The notes under the pieces are model-generated. The model saw nothing but the letters and a program-made list of their open reading frames with translations, made no database searches and was not told the origin of the DNA. Shown piece after piece: positions 18,621-28,958 of a stretch of DNA of 64,000 nucleotides. The stretch is taken from assembly GCA_963798655.1 (NCBI GenBank), contig CAWCUH010000016.1:124001-188000 (forward strand), written 5' to 3'. Source of the stretch: CAVSMC01 sp963798655 (GTDB lineage Bacteria; Pseudomonadota; Gammaproteobacteria; Burkholderiales; Casimicrobiaceae). The position numbers and the translations under genes are program-made. Numbering within the stretch: the first letter of the stretch is position 1; each line of letters opens with the position of its first letter.

Positions 18621-19345
18621 CACTTGCTCTTCGCGCGAGCGAACTTGGATTCCGCGGCCGCGATCTCTTCTTTCATCATCTCGAGCATGCGCGGACGGTC
18701 GCCAAGCTCTGTCTGCTCGTTGTAGATCGCCTCAAAGAACGGAATCGGGCCTGCCGTGGTCTGGTGCGGTGCGATGCAACTGCCCGCATTCGTCAGACGA
18801 TGAAGCTCGTCGAGCCGTTCTTCGCGCGAGCCCGTAAACGGCTTCAGATACACGTCCTTCCACTCGCGGGACGCCTCCAATGCTTCGGCCTTCGAGTGGT
18901 AGATCGTCGGTTCGATACGCACCTGCTTGGCCCTGCGGTTGTCGGCGTCCCATTCGACGACCTGGATTTGCCAGTGCCTCAGGTTGCCGTCGGCCGCCTG
19001 CTGTGCCCATCTGGGCCCGCGCCCCCATTTGTACCCGCGGTGATATGCCTCCATGAAGGGAGGGCTGTCGCGCGAGTCGAGTGGCAAAGTGAACCAGCCG
19101 TCGTTATCTGAAACGGCGCTTTCGACGCGGTTGCAGGAGGAAGCGCCTTCGAAGCCGCGGCTACCCATGTACTTGCCGACGACGATCGCGCCCGCGAGCG
19201 GCAGCCCGGTGTCCTGGTCGATGACGCGCCCGCGATGCTCGATCGTCTGCGGTCCGGCGGCCGAGCAGGCTGCGACGGCGAGCGCAGCCGCAATCGCGGC
19301 GGCGAAGCGCGCTACATGGGCCGCTACATGGATTCGATGTGCCAC
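18620..19345 (-). CDS. Lipoprotein with carboxypeptidase-regulatory-like domain
   Basis: 241 residues. The N-terminus is a lipoprotein signal with lipobox LAVAAC (Cys27). The mature protein begins with a short beta-sandwich reading GRVIDQDTGLPLAGAIVVGKY with a following DNDGWFTLPL strand, typical of CarboxypepD_reg-like domains. A helical C-terminus ending in a charged segment follows. No catalytic motif was seen. Start GTG 19345 lies inside the 3' end of the Ig-repeat gene (TAG 19326-19324), and its own stop overlaps the next ATG, so translation is coupled both ways. It is probably a membrane-anchored accessory of the adjacent secreted proteins. Confidence 0.7.
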   Translation of the reverse strand: MAHRIHVAAHVARFAAAIAAALAVAACSAAGPQTIEHRGRVIDQDTGLPLAGAIVVGKYMGSRGFEGASSCNRVESAVSDNDGWFTLPLDSRDSPPFMEAYHRGYKWGRGPRWAQQAADGNLRHWQIQVVEWDADNRRAKQVRIEPTIYHSKAEALEASREWKDVYLKPFTGSREERLDELHRLTNAGSCIAPHQTTAGPIPFFEAIYNEQTELGDRPRMLEMMKEEIAAAESKFARAKSK

Positions 19346-22300
19346 AGGCCGTCGTCTCCTCGGATCAGATAGATCATGAACATCTGCTTCCCGCTGGGGG
19401 TGTCGCGCGCGAGGGTGAGCTCCGCCGTTTCCTCGGTCACCACTCCGTCGACGAGCGTCCCCAATTGCCCTGCGACGGCCGGCAACGCGCTACCCAGCGA
19501 GTTGAAGACGTTGTCGTAAACCGTCTGCGCGCCGCCGGTGAAATACTTCAACGCCGCCGTCGGATTGTTCGCTGCCAGCCGAGCCACCATGCTCGCGTAG
19601 ACGTCGACGACTTTCAAGCCGAGCTCGGCCGGGTTCACGACGTGTACCTTTCGCTTAGCAAGATAAACAGCTCGGTTCGACGCGTCGAATACGGTGACGC
19701 GCACCGTGTGGACGCCGGGTGTGGGGTAGGTGAGCGCGATCTGCGCCTGCTGGTTCGCGAGGCTCGTGAGCGTCATTTCCGGCGAGCCATCGTCGTCGGT
19801 GTCGATCTCAATGCGCTGGAAAGCGACCGCGCCGCGATTGACGATCGTGAGGTCGGTTGCAAGCGGCGCCACTCCCTCTTGTGGAGAGACGCTCACTTGA
19901 AACGGCGCGACGCCGGTTCTGTTTAGCGTAAGCGTCCGGCTTACCGGCGGGGCATCCAACGTGTTCAAAACCAGCGTAATCGCGTTGCTGCCTGGCTGCA
20001 ACGGCACCGCGTTCGCGAAGAACGCGCCGTCGGGCGCAAGTGCGGCGAGCTGCCCGTTGATGATCACGGCCGCGTTCGCCGGTGCTTGCACGCGGCCGCT
20101 GACGGCCGCGTTATCGTCGGCGATCGCCGCACCGTCGATGCCTGCGTCCCATTGCGCCGTCGGGGCTGTCACGACACTGACCGGCACGACCGCCGAGCTC
20201 GTCACAAGACCGGTGGTGTCGCGGACAGTTGCGCTTACCGCATGGACGCCGCTCGCAACGCCGCGTCCACGCCATCGAATAGGGGACCGCTGTGCGCGTG
20301 CCGATCAACGCTCCGTCACCGTAGAAGTCGACCTGCAGCGATCGTGCCGCCGGTCTCCGATGGCAACGCGCTTACCCGCACGACACCCGGCGCGACATAG
20401 CTCTGTCCCGGGAAAGGCTCCACCAGCCCGACGGCGAGGTCCGTCACGGTGACAGCGAGCGGGAAAGAGCTGACATTGAAGCCGTCCGTCGCGATCGCCT
20501 TCGCGCTGAGCGCGTGGCCGCCGACTGCGGCGCCGCTCCACGCAAAGTTCACGATGGCCGACGATACGCCGCCTGTGACGTTCACGGGACCCACCGCCAC
20601 GCCGTCGGAACTGAACTCGACGCGCGACAGCGTGTGGCCGGGCGTCGATACCTGCGCCGTCATCGCGATCGCCTGACCCGGTGCATAGCGGGTGCCGGCA
20701 CTCGGGGCGGTAAGCGACACGAACGGCGCCCCCGCGCTCACGGTCACCGATACCGGCGCGGAGTTCCGCACCGCGCCCTGGTTGTCGGTGGCGCGCGCCG
20801 TGAGCGAGTACGTGCTGGCCACAGCCGGGACCCAGGTGATGTTGTACGGCGCAGTGGTCGCCGTTCCGATGAGCGCCGTACCGGCGAAGAAGTCCACCTT
20901 GGCGACGGTTCCATCGACATCGCTCGCCGTCGCAGTCAGCGTAACGGTGCTTCCGACGGCGAAGCTCTGTCCAGCGCTCGGCGCTGTCAAGGCGACCTGC
21001 GGCGGAGCGTTCGAGCCGCTGACGACTACGGTTACAGGCGTCGAGGCGACCCATGAGCCAGCAAGCGCGTACGCAACCGCCTTCATCGAGAATGTACCGG
21101 TGGCAGTCGCGTAAGTGAGGCGATAGGGCGGGCTGGTGACCGTGCCGATGAGCGTCGTGTCACGGTAGAACTCGACCTTCTGCACACCGAGGTCAGGCGC
21201 GACGGCGTCGGCGACGAGCACCATTGGGCTCGTCACGGTCGCCGGTGCCGGCGCCGGGCTCGCGAGCACGACGGACGGCGCTCGCACACGCGAGTTGACG
21301 TGAACGTACGCCGGCTTCGCCCATGCCTGCCCGCCGCCGTTATCGGCTGCGCGCGCCGAAAGCACGTGAAGTCCCGCGGGGACATTGCTCCACGTCGCGG
21401 CGTAGGGCGAGCTCGTCGTGGTGAATAGCTCGACGTCGTCGACGACGAACGCGACGCTCGCGACGCTGCCGTCGGCGTCGGCTGCGGTGGCCGCGAGCGG
21501 CAGGTTGCCGGCACCCGAACCGAGCACGATCTGCTCGTGCACCGGGCTGGTGAGCGCGACCGTGGGCGGTTGAGTGGGATTGCGAACCGTCAATGAGACG
21601 GGCGCGGAATCGACGGTGAAACCCGCGGCGTCGTGCAGGCGAGCGGCGACGACGTGCGAGCCCGCAGCGACGTTGCGCCACACGGATACGAATTCGCCGT
21701 TGCTGCCGTTCGCCGCAGCCAGCGAGCCGACGGGGCTGCCGTCGGCGAAGAATTCGACGCTGACGATCGGATCGCCGGTCGCGTTCGTCTGCGGTTGAGC
21801 GATCATCACGATCGTCGCGGGTGCCGCGTACACGACCCGAGAGGTACTCGCGTCGGGCGCGGTCAATCGGATGGACCAGGGAGGCCCGTCAGGCACGGTG
21901 ATGATCGCGCCGTCCGACCCGCTCACCAAGCCGCCGTTGTCGGTCGCTTCGGCCCAGACGAGATATTGGAACGAGCCGGGGAATGTCGTGCAGCCATAGG
22001 CTGGGTCGCATGTCGGCGGCACGTCGTTCCAAACGACCTGATACGGCGCGACGGTCGCCGTGCCGACCAGCATCGGCGGCGCGTCGTCGCCCTGCGCGTA
22101 GAACTTGACGTCGACGATGTTGCCGTCGGGATCGGAGGCGTTCGCGACGAGCGTGATGTCCGGCGGCGTGGTCGATGGGAACGCTTGACCATTTGTGGGA
22201 CTGACCAACGTGACAGCGGGATACCGATTGGCCGCGACGTTCACTACGACGGGCGCGGAAGTCGCCGTGCCGCCCTTGTTGTCGATCGCGACCGCCGTCA

Positions 22301-24608
22301 GCGTGTCGGTTCCTTCGTAAAGCGGCGTCGTGATGCTGTACGGGCTCGTCGTATCCGAGCCGAGCAGAAATCGGCCTGTCACCGCGCTGTACGAGTAGAA
22401 CTCGACTTTGGCGATCGTGCCGTCCGCGTCGGTCGCCGTCGCCGTCAGCACTACCGGGACGCCGGTGACGAAGGCCGCACCGGTGGCGGGCGACGTGAGC
22501 GCGACCGACGGCGGCTGGTTCGCGTTGACGTTCACCGTTACGGCGGCCGACGTCGTGATCGCGCCGAGATTGTCCGTCGCTTTCGCGGTCAGCGTGTGGG
22601 TGCCTGTCGGCGCGTTGTTCCACAGGTAGCTGTACGGCGACGTCGTGTCCGCGCCGAGCAATGTGCCGTTGCGGTAGAACTCGACCTTGGTGACGCTGCC
22701 GTCGCTATCGCTCGCGGTGGCCTGGAGCGTGACATTCGCCGGCGCGACGAGCACCGCGTTGTTGGCCGGTGCAGTGAGCGTCACCGTCGGCGGCTTGTTA
22801 ACCTTTACCGTAATTGCACTGGACGTAGTCACCGATCCCTTGTCGTCGGTCGCCTTCGCGGTGACGCTGTAGGTGCCGCCTGCGACGCTGCTCCACGTGA
22901 ACGCGTAGGGCGCAGTCGTGTCGGTACCGATCTTGGTCGCGCCCTGGTAGAAATCGACTTTGGCGACGAATCCGTCGCTGTCCGAAGCACTCGCTGCGAT
23001 GTTTATCGTCGCGGGTGCCGTATACGAAGCGTTGTTCGCGGGCGCGGTGATGGCGACCGTCGGCGGCACATTGGCCGTGACGACGACCGTGACGACGGCG
23101 GATGTTTTCGTGCCGCCGGCGTTGTCGTAAGCCTTCGCCGTCAGGCTATAGGTGCCCGCGGCGACGTTCGACCAGGAATACGTGTACGGGCTGACCGTAT
23201 CGGTGGCGAGCAGGACACCGTCACGGTAGAACTCGACCTTGGCGATCGTGCCGTCGCTGTCCGAGGCGCTTGCCGCGATCGCGACGGTCGCGGGCGCGAC
23301 GATTCTCGCGTTGTTCGCCGGCGCCGTAATCGTAACGTTTGGCAGTGCGTTCGCCTTGGGCTGAACGGTGGTAGCGGCCGCTCCGCGCAGCGCGCGGATG
23401 TCGATCTCCAGCGGCGCGGATCGGACGCCGTAGGCGTCGACGACCCACGCGTTCACCGTTGCGACGTCCGGGCGCCCGGTGATCCAGTCGGGCATTTCGA
23501 ATGCCCCGTCGTGCCGGTCGACGATGAGGTCCGCCGAGATGTCGATGCCGTCCACCATCGCGTGGGGCACGAGGCTCTCCACGTAGCGACGCTCCGCGAC
23601 CGCGCACGGTGCTCCCCGGCACGACGATCCGACCCGCAGTCTCAGCCGCGACGGTTCGCCAGCCGCGGTCGACGATTCCAACGTTGGCGCGACGGTATGC
23701 ACGGGTCCGGCCAGCGCGGTGACGCTGCCGCCGGCAGCGACGCGCATCCACTGCAACGCTTCGTGATTGAATGCGGTCGTGCCGCGCGCATCCGCGATCC
23801 ACACGCGCTTGGCGAGCAATTCCGCGGTCACTGCCGACGGGTTGCTCAACGCGCTTCGCGGGACGTCGAACGAGCCCGCGATCGCTGCGTCGCGGTCGAA
23901 CGCGCTCACGCGCTCCGGCGAAACGTGCCACGTCGTCCCCGATGCCGCGTCGAGGCCGATCGCAGCGGTTCCGGGCGCTACTGCGACGCGCGCGCGAGGT
24001 ACGAGACCCGCGAATACGTCCAGCTGGATTGCCGACGTCTCGGTGACTGCCCACAGATAGCCGCCCGCGCGGTCGAGCAGCAAAGCGTGGACAGAAACAC
24101 CGGTGGATCCCATCGCGACGTCGATCGACCGCCTGAGCGAACCGTCGGCGGCGAATTGCTCGATCGTCGTGCCGGTCGCCGCCCATACGGCGTCGCCCGC
24201 GACTGCAAGTGCGGAAAGCGGTGCCGCGTGCTGCCATTCGCCGAGCGGCTCGCCAGACGCGTCGAAGTGACGAATGCGCGGCCCTTGCGCGACCCACACG
24301 TCGCCAGCGCCGTCGGCCGCGACGATCGCCGGCGTCTGCGGCGAGCCTAGAGCGATGACACGCGCGGGCTTTAGCGATGCGTCGACGCGCACCAGCCGAT
24401 CGTCTTGCAGCAGCCATGCGCCGTTGTCGTTCAACGGCAGAACGGCGCGCACTGACGCCGACGTCGCGGCGGCTTCGAGATGGCCCGTCTCCGCCGTGAA
24501 ACGCGTGATCGAGCCTTGATCGCTCCACCAAATGGTCGCCGCCTCGGCGCCAAGAGAATCCACGGTCCCGCACAACGTCGCAACAAGCAGCAGCGCACGC
24601 GGGCTCAC
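19324..24608 (-). CDS. Giant exported Ig-repeat protein with N-terminal propeller-like region (two frameshifts)
   Basis: About 1,760 residues after correction. It has a signal peptide (1-21), a propeller-like region (about 25-330), a linker, and from about 423 ten full plus one partial Ig-like repeats of 85-105 residues. Each opens with PPTVAITAPANNA-type sequence, then ASDSDGTIAKVEFY and SPYTYSW motifs (Big_9-like). The C-terminal 100 residues, DVYASMVARLAANNP onward, look like an NTF2-like cap. Extra bases at A20337 and CC 20261-20262 move the reading frame twice within 76 bases; the main frame stops at 20316. Start GTG 24608 overlaps the preceding stop as GTGA. Predicted cell-surface adhesin or scaffold. 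Confidence 0.75.
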
Positions 24609-26438
24609 TGGCAAGCCCCCGCCTGATTGACCGGCAGATACTTCAGCGCGGACGAGTAGCCGTCGAAACTGCTCGGCCCGTAGTATGTCGCGCGGACCAG
24701 CCGAATGCCCGGTCCGACGGTCACCGGCTTGCTCGCGATGCTGTTTTGCACCGGAGCCAAGCCGATGCTCACCCCGTCGACGACGAATTCGACGCTGCCG
24801 TAGTTGTTCGCGCCCGCGACGTGAGCCGTCAACGTCGCGGCAGGCGCGCACGCCGGAACAGGTGTAACGATCTCCACCGGTGTCGATCCAACGCTCAGGC
24901 GCTGAAGCGTGGCGCCGCTGCCGACGATGATTACATCGCCGGATGCGTTCATCGTCATTGCGCCGGGCGGTCCACCAGCGAGAAACGTCGAGTATTCGAC
25001 CGTTTGCCCGGCGGAATCGACGACGAACAGGAATCGCCTGTGGTCGAGCGTTCGAATCGAAGTCACGCTCGGCGTGAAATCTCTCAGCGTATCGATCGGA
25101 CCGGTGGCGAAGGCGCGGCCGCTCGAATCCACGGCGATCCTGACCGGATGGAACGCGGCGCCGGGGTTACCCCCGCAGTTGGCGAGCTGCGCACCCGACG
25201 CCGGCAGGAAACCCGAATAGACGATCTGCCTGCCGTCGGCCGACAGCTTCGCGAGGAATCCGACTTCGGCGGCCGTATCTAGGCCGGGACAGCTCAGAAA
25301 GTTGATGGGGAGGTAGCGACCGAAACCAACCGTCGCCGGGAAGTCGGTCGACGCTGTCTTGCCACCGACGTAGACCGCGCCCGCGCCGTCGATCGCGATG
25401 CTCGTCCCGCGCTCGCGATAGGAGCCGCCCAGGCGCGCCGTGAAGACGACGCTTCCGCTCGCGCTGAGCTTCGTGACGAACGCGTGCGAGGCGAACGGTC
25501 GCACCGCCGGCGCGTACATCATAGGAAGCTTCGAAGCCGTGTCCGCAGAGCCGGACGTCGCGCGCACGCCGGGTTCCGCCTGGCCGGTGACGTAAGCATT
25601 GCCCGCGGCGTCGACGGCGATCGCAAAGCCGGTTGGCTCGAACACGCTCACCGGCGAATCGTTTCCGCAGCGCTCCCCTTGCGTTCCCGCATATCCCAGG
25701 TACGTCGAATACAGGACCGACTGGGCCGACGGATCGAGCTTCATCACGAACGGCGCAATGCAGCCCGGCGCGACCGCATTGACGGCATAGGGCGCTCCTG
25801 CGCTGGTCGAGAGACCGTCGCGCGCACTCCCGGTCAGATACATATTCCCGTTGCCGTCGACGGCGATGGCGCCGATCCGCCTGATCGCACTGTCCAGGGC
25901 GATCGAGTATCGGCTTGCCTGGCCGTTCGGGCCGATGCGAAAGACGTATCTGCCCGCCGCGACGCGGTACTGACCGCCGCTCGCTGGATAGTCCTTCGTG
26001 CCGTCGTACGCGACGACATAGGCATACCCGTTGCGGTCGAGCGCCAGACCCGCCGCTTCGTCGGACTGGAACGCCGTCGAAGTGCCGAAACCTGGAATGC
26101 TTGTTGGCGATCCGACCGGCGCAATCCATTCGGTCGCTCGCGTCAGCGCGTCGATCTTCGCCACGAAGCGCAATCCCCATCCGGCATTTGTGATCGCGGC
26201 GCTGTCGACGCCCGGGAAATCGTACGACCCGATGACGCCGGCGACGATGACGCTGCCGGCCGCGTCGAGCGCTACGTCGGTGATTCGGTCCGCGCCCTGA
26301 CCCCCCGAAAGGCACGTAATCGGAAACGAGATAGGTCGGATCGGCGATCGCGCGCAAGGAGCTGGCGAGCGTGGCCACGAACAACAGCGCCTTGGTGAGC
26401 GAGCCGCGGCGCCGATCGCGCGCACGTGGAATGCCCAT
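24605..26438 (-). CDS. Exported beta-propeller protein of SBBP type (frameshifted near N-terminus)
   Basis: About 610 residues. ATG 26438 has a strong GGGAGGACAAG ribosome site and is followed by a signal peptide (about 1-33, core LTKALLFVATLASSLRAIA). The remainder repeats units of the form ITDVALDAAGSVIVAGV and IAVDAAGNAYVTGQ, each with a Tyr-Ser-Thr-Tyr/Phe-Leu strand, as in bacterial SBBP/NHL-like propellers. A short Ig-like end (about 520-610) carries FVVDGVSIG. The frame changes at the six-C run 26301-26306, where one C appears extra. First gene of the operon; its TGA overlaps the next gene's GTG. No enzyme motif was found. Confidence 0.72.
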
Positions 26439-26826
26439 CTTGTCCTCCCTGCTTCCCGCGGATCGCGGTACGAATCCTCTGCCGCCGCCGAAGTCAACGC
26501 CATCGTCCAGTTGGCCGACCCAGCGGCGGCCGGCCCGCCGACCGCGGATATCGAGCGCGAACTCGTCGCGCATGCGAAAAGACTCGGATAGGCGGCACGC
26601 CGGGTCAACTGACATTTCAGGTAGTCGGCGCGCTGGGTACCGGCGGGAGCGGTCGCGACCACGCTGCCGCCCGTTTCACGAGGCGCGTAGCGGCCTGCCG
26701 TACCATTGCACCGCGGGCAGAACCGCCGCGCATCGAAGCCAAACAAATGCGCGCCTGTCGGGTCCAACGTCCGGCCGGCGCACGTCGCGGCCGGAAATGT
26801 TTTCAAACGAACAACAAGGACCGCCC
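26439..26826. other. Intergenic region between divergent secreted operon and DUF3096 gene
   Basis: About 390 bases with no supportable gene on either strand. It must contain the promoter of the minus-strand secreted operon and that of the DUF3096 gene. The AT-richer patch AATGTTTTCAAACGAACAACA just upstream of 26820 is the likely leader of the latter. No clear -35/-10 pair, palindrome or RNA gene could be assigned. Confidence 0.5.
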
Positions 26827-26979
26827 ATGAACCTGCATCTGAGCATCGGCCCGCTCGTCGCGCTGATCGCCGGCATCCTGATCCTCGTGATGCCGCGGCT
26901 GCTGAACTACATCGTCGCGCTGTACCTGATCGTCATCGGCGTGCTCGGATTGCTCGGCCACGGCGGCATGACGGTATAG
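26827..26979 (+). CDS. DUF3096 small membrane protein
   Basis: 50 residues, almost entirely two hydrophobic helices (LVALIAGILILVMP and LLNYIVALYLIVIGVLGLLG). This is the full length and sequence pattern of the DUF3096 family, short inner-membrane proteins of unknown function common in proteobacteria. Start ATG 26827 is preceded by AAGGACCGCCC, a usable ribosome site. The open frame extends far upstream, but that part has no homologous character. Confidence 0.8.
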   Translation: MNLHLSIGPLVALIAGILILVMPRLLNYIVALYLIVIGVLGLLGHGGMTV

Positions 26980-27012
26980 CGGCGCGCGCCGCGCGCGCTT
27001 TCGGCGATAATG

Positions 27013-27033
27013 GCGCGTTTGCCGCAAACGCGC
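27013..27033. other. Perfect 9-bp hairpin upstream of gpmA
   Basis: GCGCGTTTG (27013-27021) and CAAACGCGC (27025-27033) enclose a 3-base loop. A second imperfect palindrome, AAAACGCGCGCGCGGTTTT, follows at 27041-27059. There is no T-tract, so it is not a standard terminator. It may be an attenuation or mRNA-stability element in the gpmA leader. Confidence 0.45.
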
Positions 27034-27076
27034 GCCCGACAAAACGCGCGCGCGGTTTTCCATTCTCATTCGCGCC

Positions 27077-27826
27077 ATGCACATCATCGTCCTGCTGCGC
27101 CACGGCGAGTCGACGTGGAACAACGAGAACCGCTTCACCGGCTGGACCGACGTCGACCTCTCGGAGCGCGGCGCCCGTGAAGCAAAAGCGGCCGGCGAAC
27201 TGCTGCGTCGCGAGCGCTTCGACTTCGACGTCGCGTATACCTCGGTGCTGAAGCGCGCGATCCGCACGCTGTGGATCGCGCTCGAGGAGCTCGACCGCAT
27301 GTGGCTGCCGGTGCAGAAGTCGTGGCGGCTCAACGAGCGCCACTACGGCGCGCTGCAAGGTCTCAACAAGGCGGAGACCGCGGCGAAGTTCGGAGACGCG
27401 CAGGTGAAGCTGTGGCGCCGCTCGTACGACGTGCCGCCGCCGGCGCTCGACGATGCGGATCCGCGGCTCGGTCTTGACGATCCGCGCTACGCGAGCCTCG
27501 CGCGCGACGAGTTTCCGCGCAGCGAATGCCTGAAGGACACCGTCGCCCGATTCCTGCCGTACTGGAACACCACGATCGCGCCGGCCGTCCGGTCAGGCCA
27601 GCGCGTGCTGATCGCCGCGCACGGCAACAGCCTGCGCGCGCTCGTCAAGTATCTCGACGACATTGCGCCCGCGGAGATCGTCGAGCTCAACATCCCGACC
27701 GGACAGCCGCTGGTGTACGAGCTCGACGACGCGCTGAGGCCGATCCGGCACTACTATCTCGGCGACGCGGAAGCGATCGCGGCGTCGATGGCGGCGGTCG
27801 CGAACCAGGGACGTGCCGCGCGCTGA
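27077..27826 (+). CDS. gpmA: 2,3-bisphosphoglycerate-dependent phosphoglycerate mutase
   Basis: 249 residues, the normal length of dPGM. It interconverts 3- and 2-phosphoglycerate in glycolysis and gluconeogenesis. The catalytic phospho-His motif LLRHGESTWN lies at residues 5-14. The dPGM signatures NRFTGWTDVDLSE and ERHYGALQGLNKAETA follow, and the second catalytic His is in AAHGNSLRALVKYLD near 178. Single-gene unit; the neighbours are unrelated. Confidence 0.95.
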   Translation: MHIIVLLRHGESTWNNENRFTGWTDVDLSERGAREAKAAGELLRRERFDFDVAYTSVLKRAIRTLWIALEELDRMWLPVQKSWRLNERHYGALQGLNKAETAAKFGDAQVKLWRRSYDVPPPALDDADPRLGLDDPRYASLARDEFPRSECLKDTVARFLPYWNTTIAPAVRSGQRVLIAAHGNSLRALVKYLDDIAPAEIVELNIPTGQPLVYELDDALRPIRHYYLGDAEAIAASMAAVANQGRAAR

Positions 27827-27859
27827 CGAGCGTTGTCTGCGCACGACGACGCGCAGCCG

Positions 27860-28342
27860 TCAGTGCAGCATGTCCTGCGGCACCTTGCCGCCGTTTTCCG
27901 CGATCTTGCGCATCACCTGCTTGTGCAGCCAGATGTTCATCGTCGCCGAGTCGTTGGTGTCGCCGGTGTAGCCTAATTCCTGTGCGAGCGTCTTGCGCGC
28001 GTTGAAGCTGCTGTCCATGCCGACGAGCTTCATCAGGTCGACGATCGACGTGCGCCAGTTGAGCTTCTCGGGATTCCTGCGAGCGAGATCGTTCAGCACC
28101 TGCTCGACGTCGACCTGCTGCGCGGCCGGCATGCTCCCCGGCGCCGTGCTCGTTGCCGTCGGCGCCGCAGTGGCGATCGTCGAGCCGGCGGCGGTAGGCG
28201 TCGAGGCGGCCGTCGGCGTCGCGCTCGCCGGCGATGGCGCGACGGACGGCATGGGCGATGTGGATGCAGCCGCTTCCGCCGCGGGTGCGGTGGCGCCCGA
28301 ATGATGGAAAATCTTGCTCATCAGCGTGCCGAACAGGCTCAT
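27860..28342 (-). CDS. DUF3597 domain protein
   Basis: 160 residues. A short N-terminus (MSLFGTLMSKIF) and a low-complexity Ala/Thr/Pro/Ser linker (about 18-75) precede a conserved helical C-terminal domain of about 80 residues (VDVEQVLNDLARRNPEKLNWRTSIVDLMKLVGMDSS in outline), ending in KVPQDMLH. This is the DUF3597 layout; the function is unknown, although the domain is often in stress-response contexts. Convergent with gpmA. Confidence 0.85.
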   Translation of the reverse strand: MSLFGTLMSKIFHHSGATAPAAEAAASTSPMPSVAPSPASATPTAASTPTAAGSTIATAAPTATSTAPGSMPAAQQVDVEQVLNDLARRNPEKLNWRTSIVDLMKLVGMDSSFNARKTLAQELGYTGDTNDSATMNIWLHKQVMRKIAENGGKVPQDMLH

Positions 28343-28423
28343 GTCGATCTCCTCCTATGGTGCAGCGTGCAGTCGGGCCCGCGCTTCGACCCGCAGCGGC
28401 GGGCGAAAATTCCGCGCAACCCG

Positions 28424-28819
28424 CTATTCGGTCGTTCGCCCGTCGAAGTGCTCTTCCGCAGCCTCGGCGTCCGGCTTGCGCGGGTGCACGACGCCGTCGC
28501 GATGCTCGGGCGGCCCGTATAGCGTATAGAGCTTGAGCGCGTCGCCGCCCGCATTGATGACATTGTGGCGAGCGCCCGCAGGCACGACGACCGCCTCATC
28601 CTCACTCACGCGGTGGCGCTTGCCGTCGATCACGATGTCCGCGCTGCCGTGCTCGATGCGAAAGAACTGATCGCGGTCCTCGTGCACTTCCTCGCCGATT
28701 TCCTCGCCGGGACGCAGCGACATCAGCACGAGCTGAAGATGATGGCCGGTGTAGAGCACCCGGCGGAAATCGTCGTTGCGTTCGGTCAATCCTTCGATGT
28801 TGCCGACAAATCCTTTCAC
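28424..28819 (-). CDS. Single-domain cupin protein
   Basis: 131 residues of one cupin barrel. The first cupin motif is visible as GEEIGEEVHEDRDQFFRIEHG (His/Glu ligands present, about residues 38-58), and the second as VVPAGARHNVINAG (about 79-92). It is a metal-binding small-molecule or regulatory cupin of unknown substrate. Divergent from the DNA ligase gene across 139 bases, which hold both promoters. Confidence 0.85.
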   Translation of the reverse strand: MKGFVGNIEGLTERNDDFRRVLYTGHHLQLVLMSLRPGEEIGEEVHEDRDQFFRIEHGSADIVIDGKRHRVSEDEAVVVPAGARHNVINAGGDALKLYTLYGPPEHRDGVVHPRKPDAEAAEEHFDGRTTE

Positions 28820-28958
28820 CGTGCCTCCTGCGACGATGGCGTGCGCGATCGCGCGTACGACTCGTCCACATTATCGCGCAACGAGCCCGGGGGGCAGTTC
28901 AAAACCCTGCTGTCGCGCGTCCTGCGCGGCATTTCGTCGCGCACCGTACGATGCGTGC

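Noticed and set aside
21633..24350. 905-codon plus-strand frame opposite the Ig-repeat gene
   Set aside because: Arg/Asp-rich periodic translation that only mirrors the repeats of the true gene.
20316..24608. The DNA-level repeats considered as CRISPR or satellite
   Set aside because: Repeat period is about 260-310 bases, diverged and codon-phased, encoding Ig domains; no short identical repeats with unique spacers.
27041..27059. AAAACGCGCGCGCGGTTTT as a rho-independent terminator
   Set aside because: Stem is imperfect and the T-run is short and not directly after a strong hairpin in the direction of the upstream DUF3096 gene.
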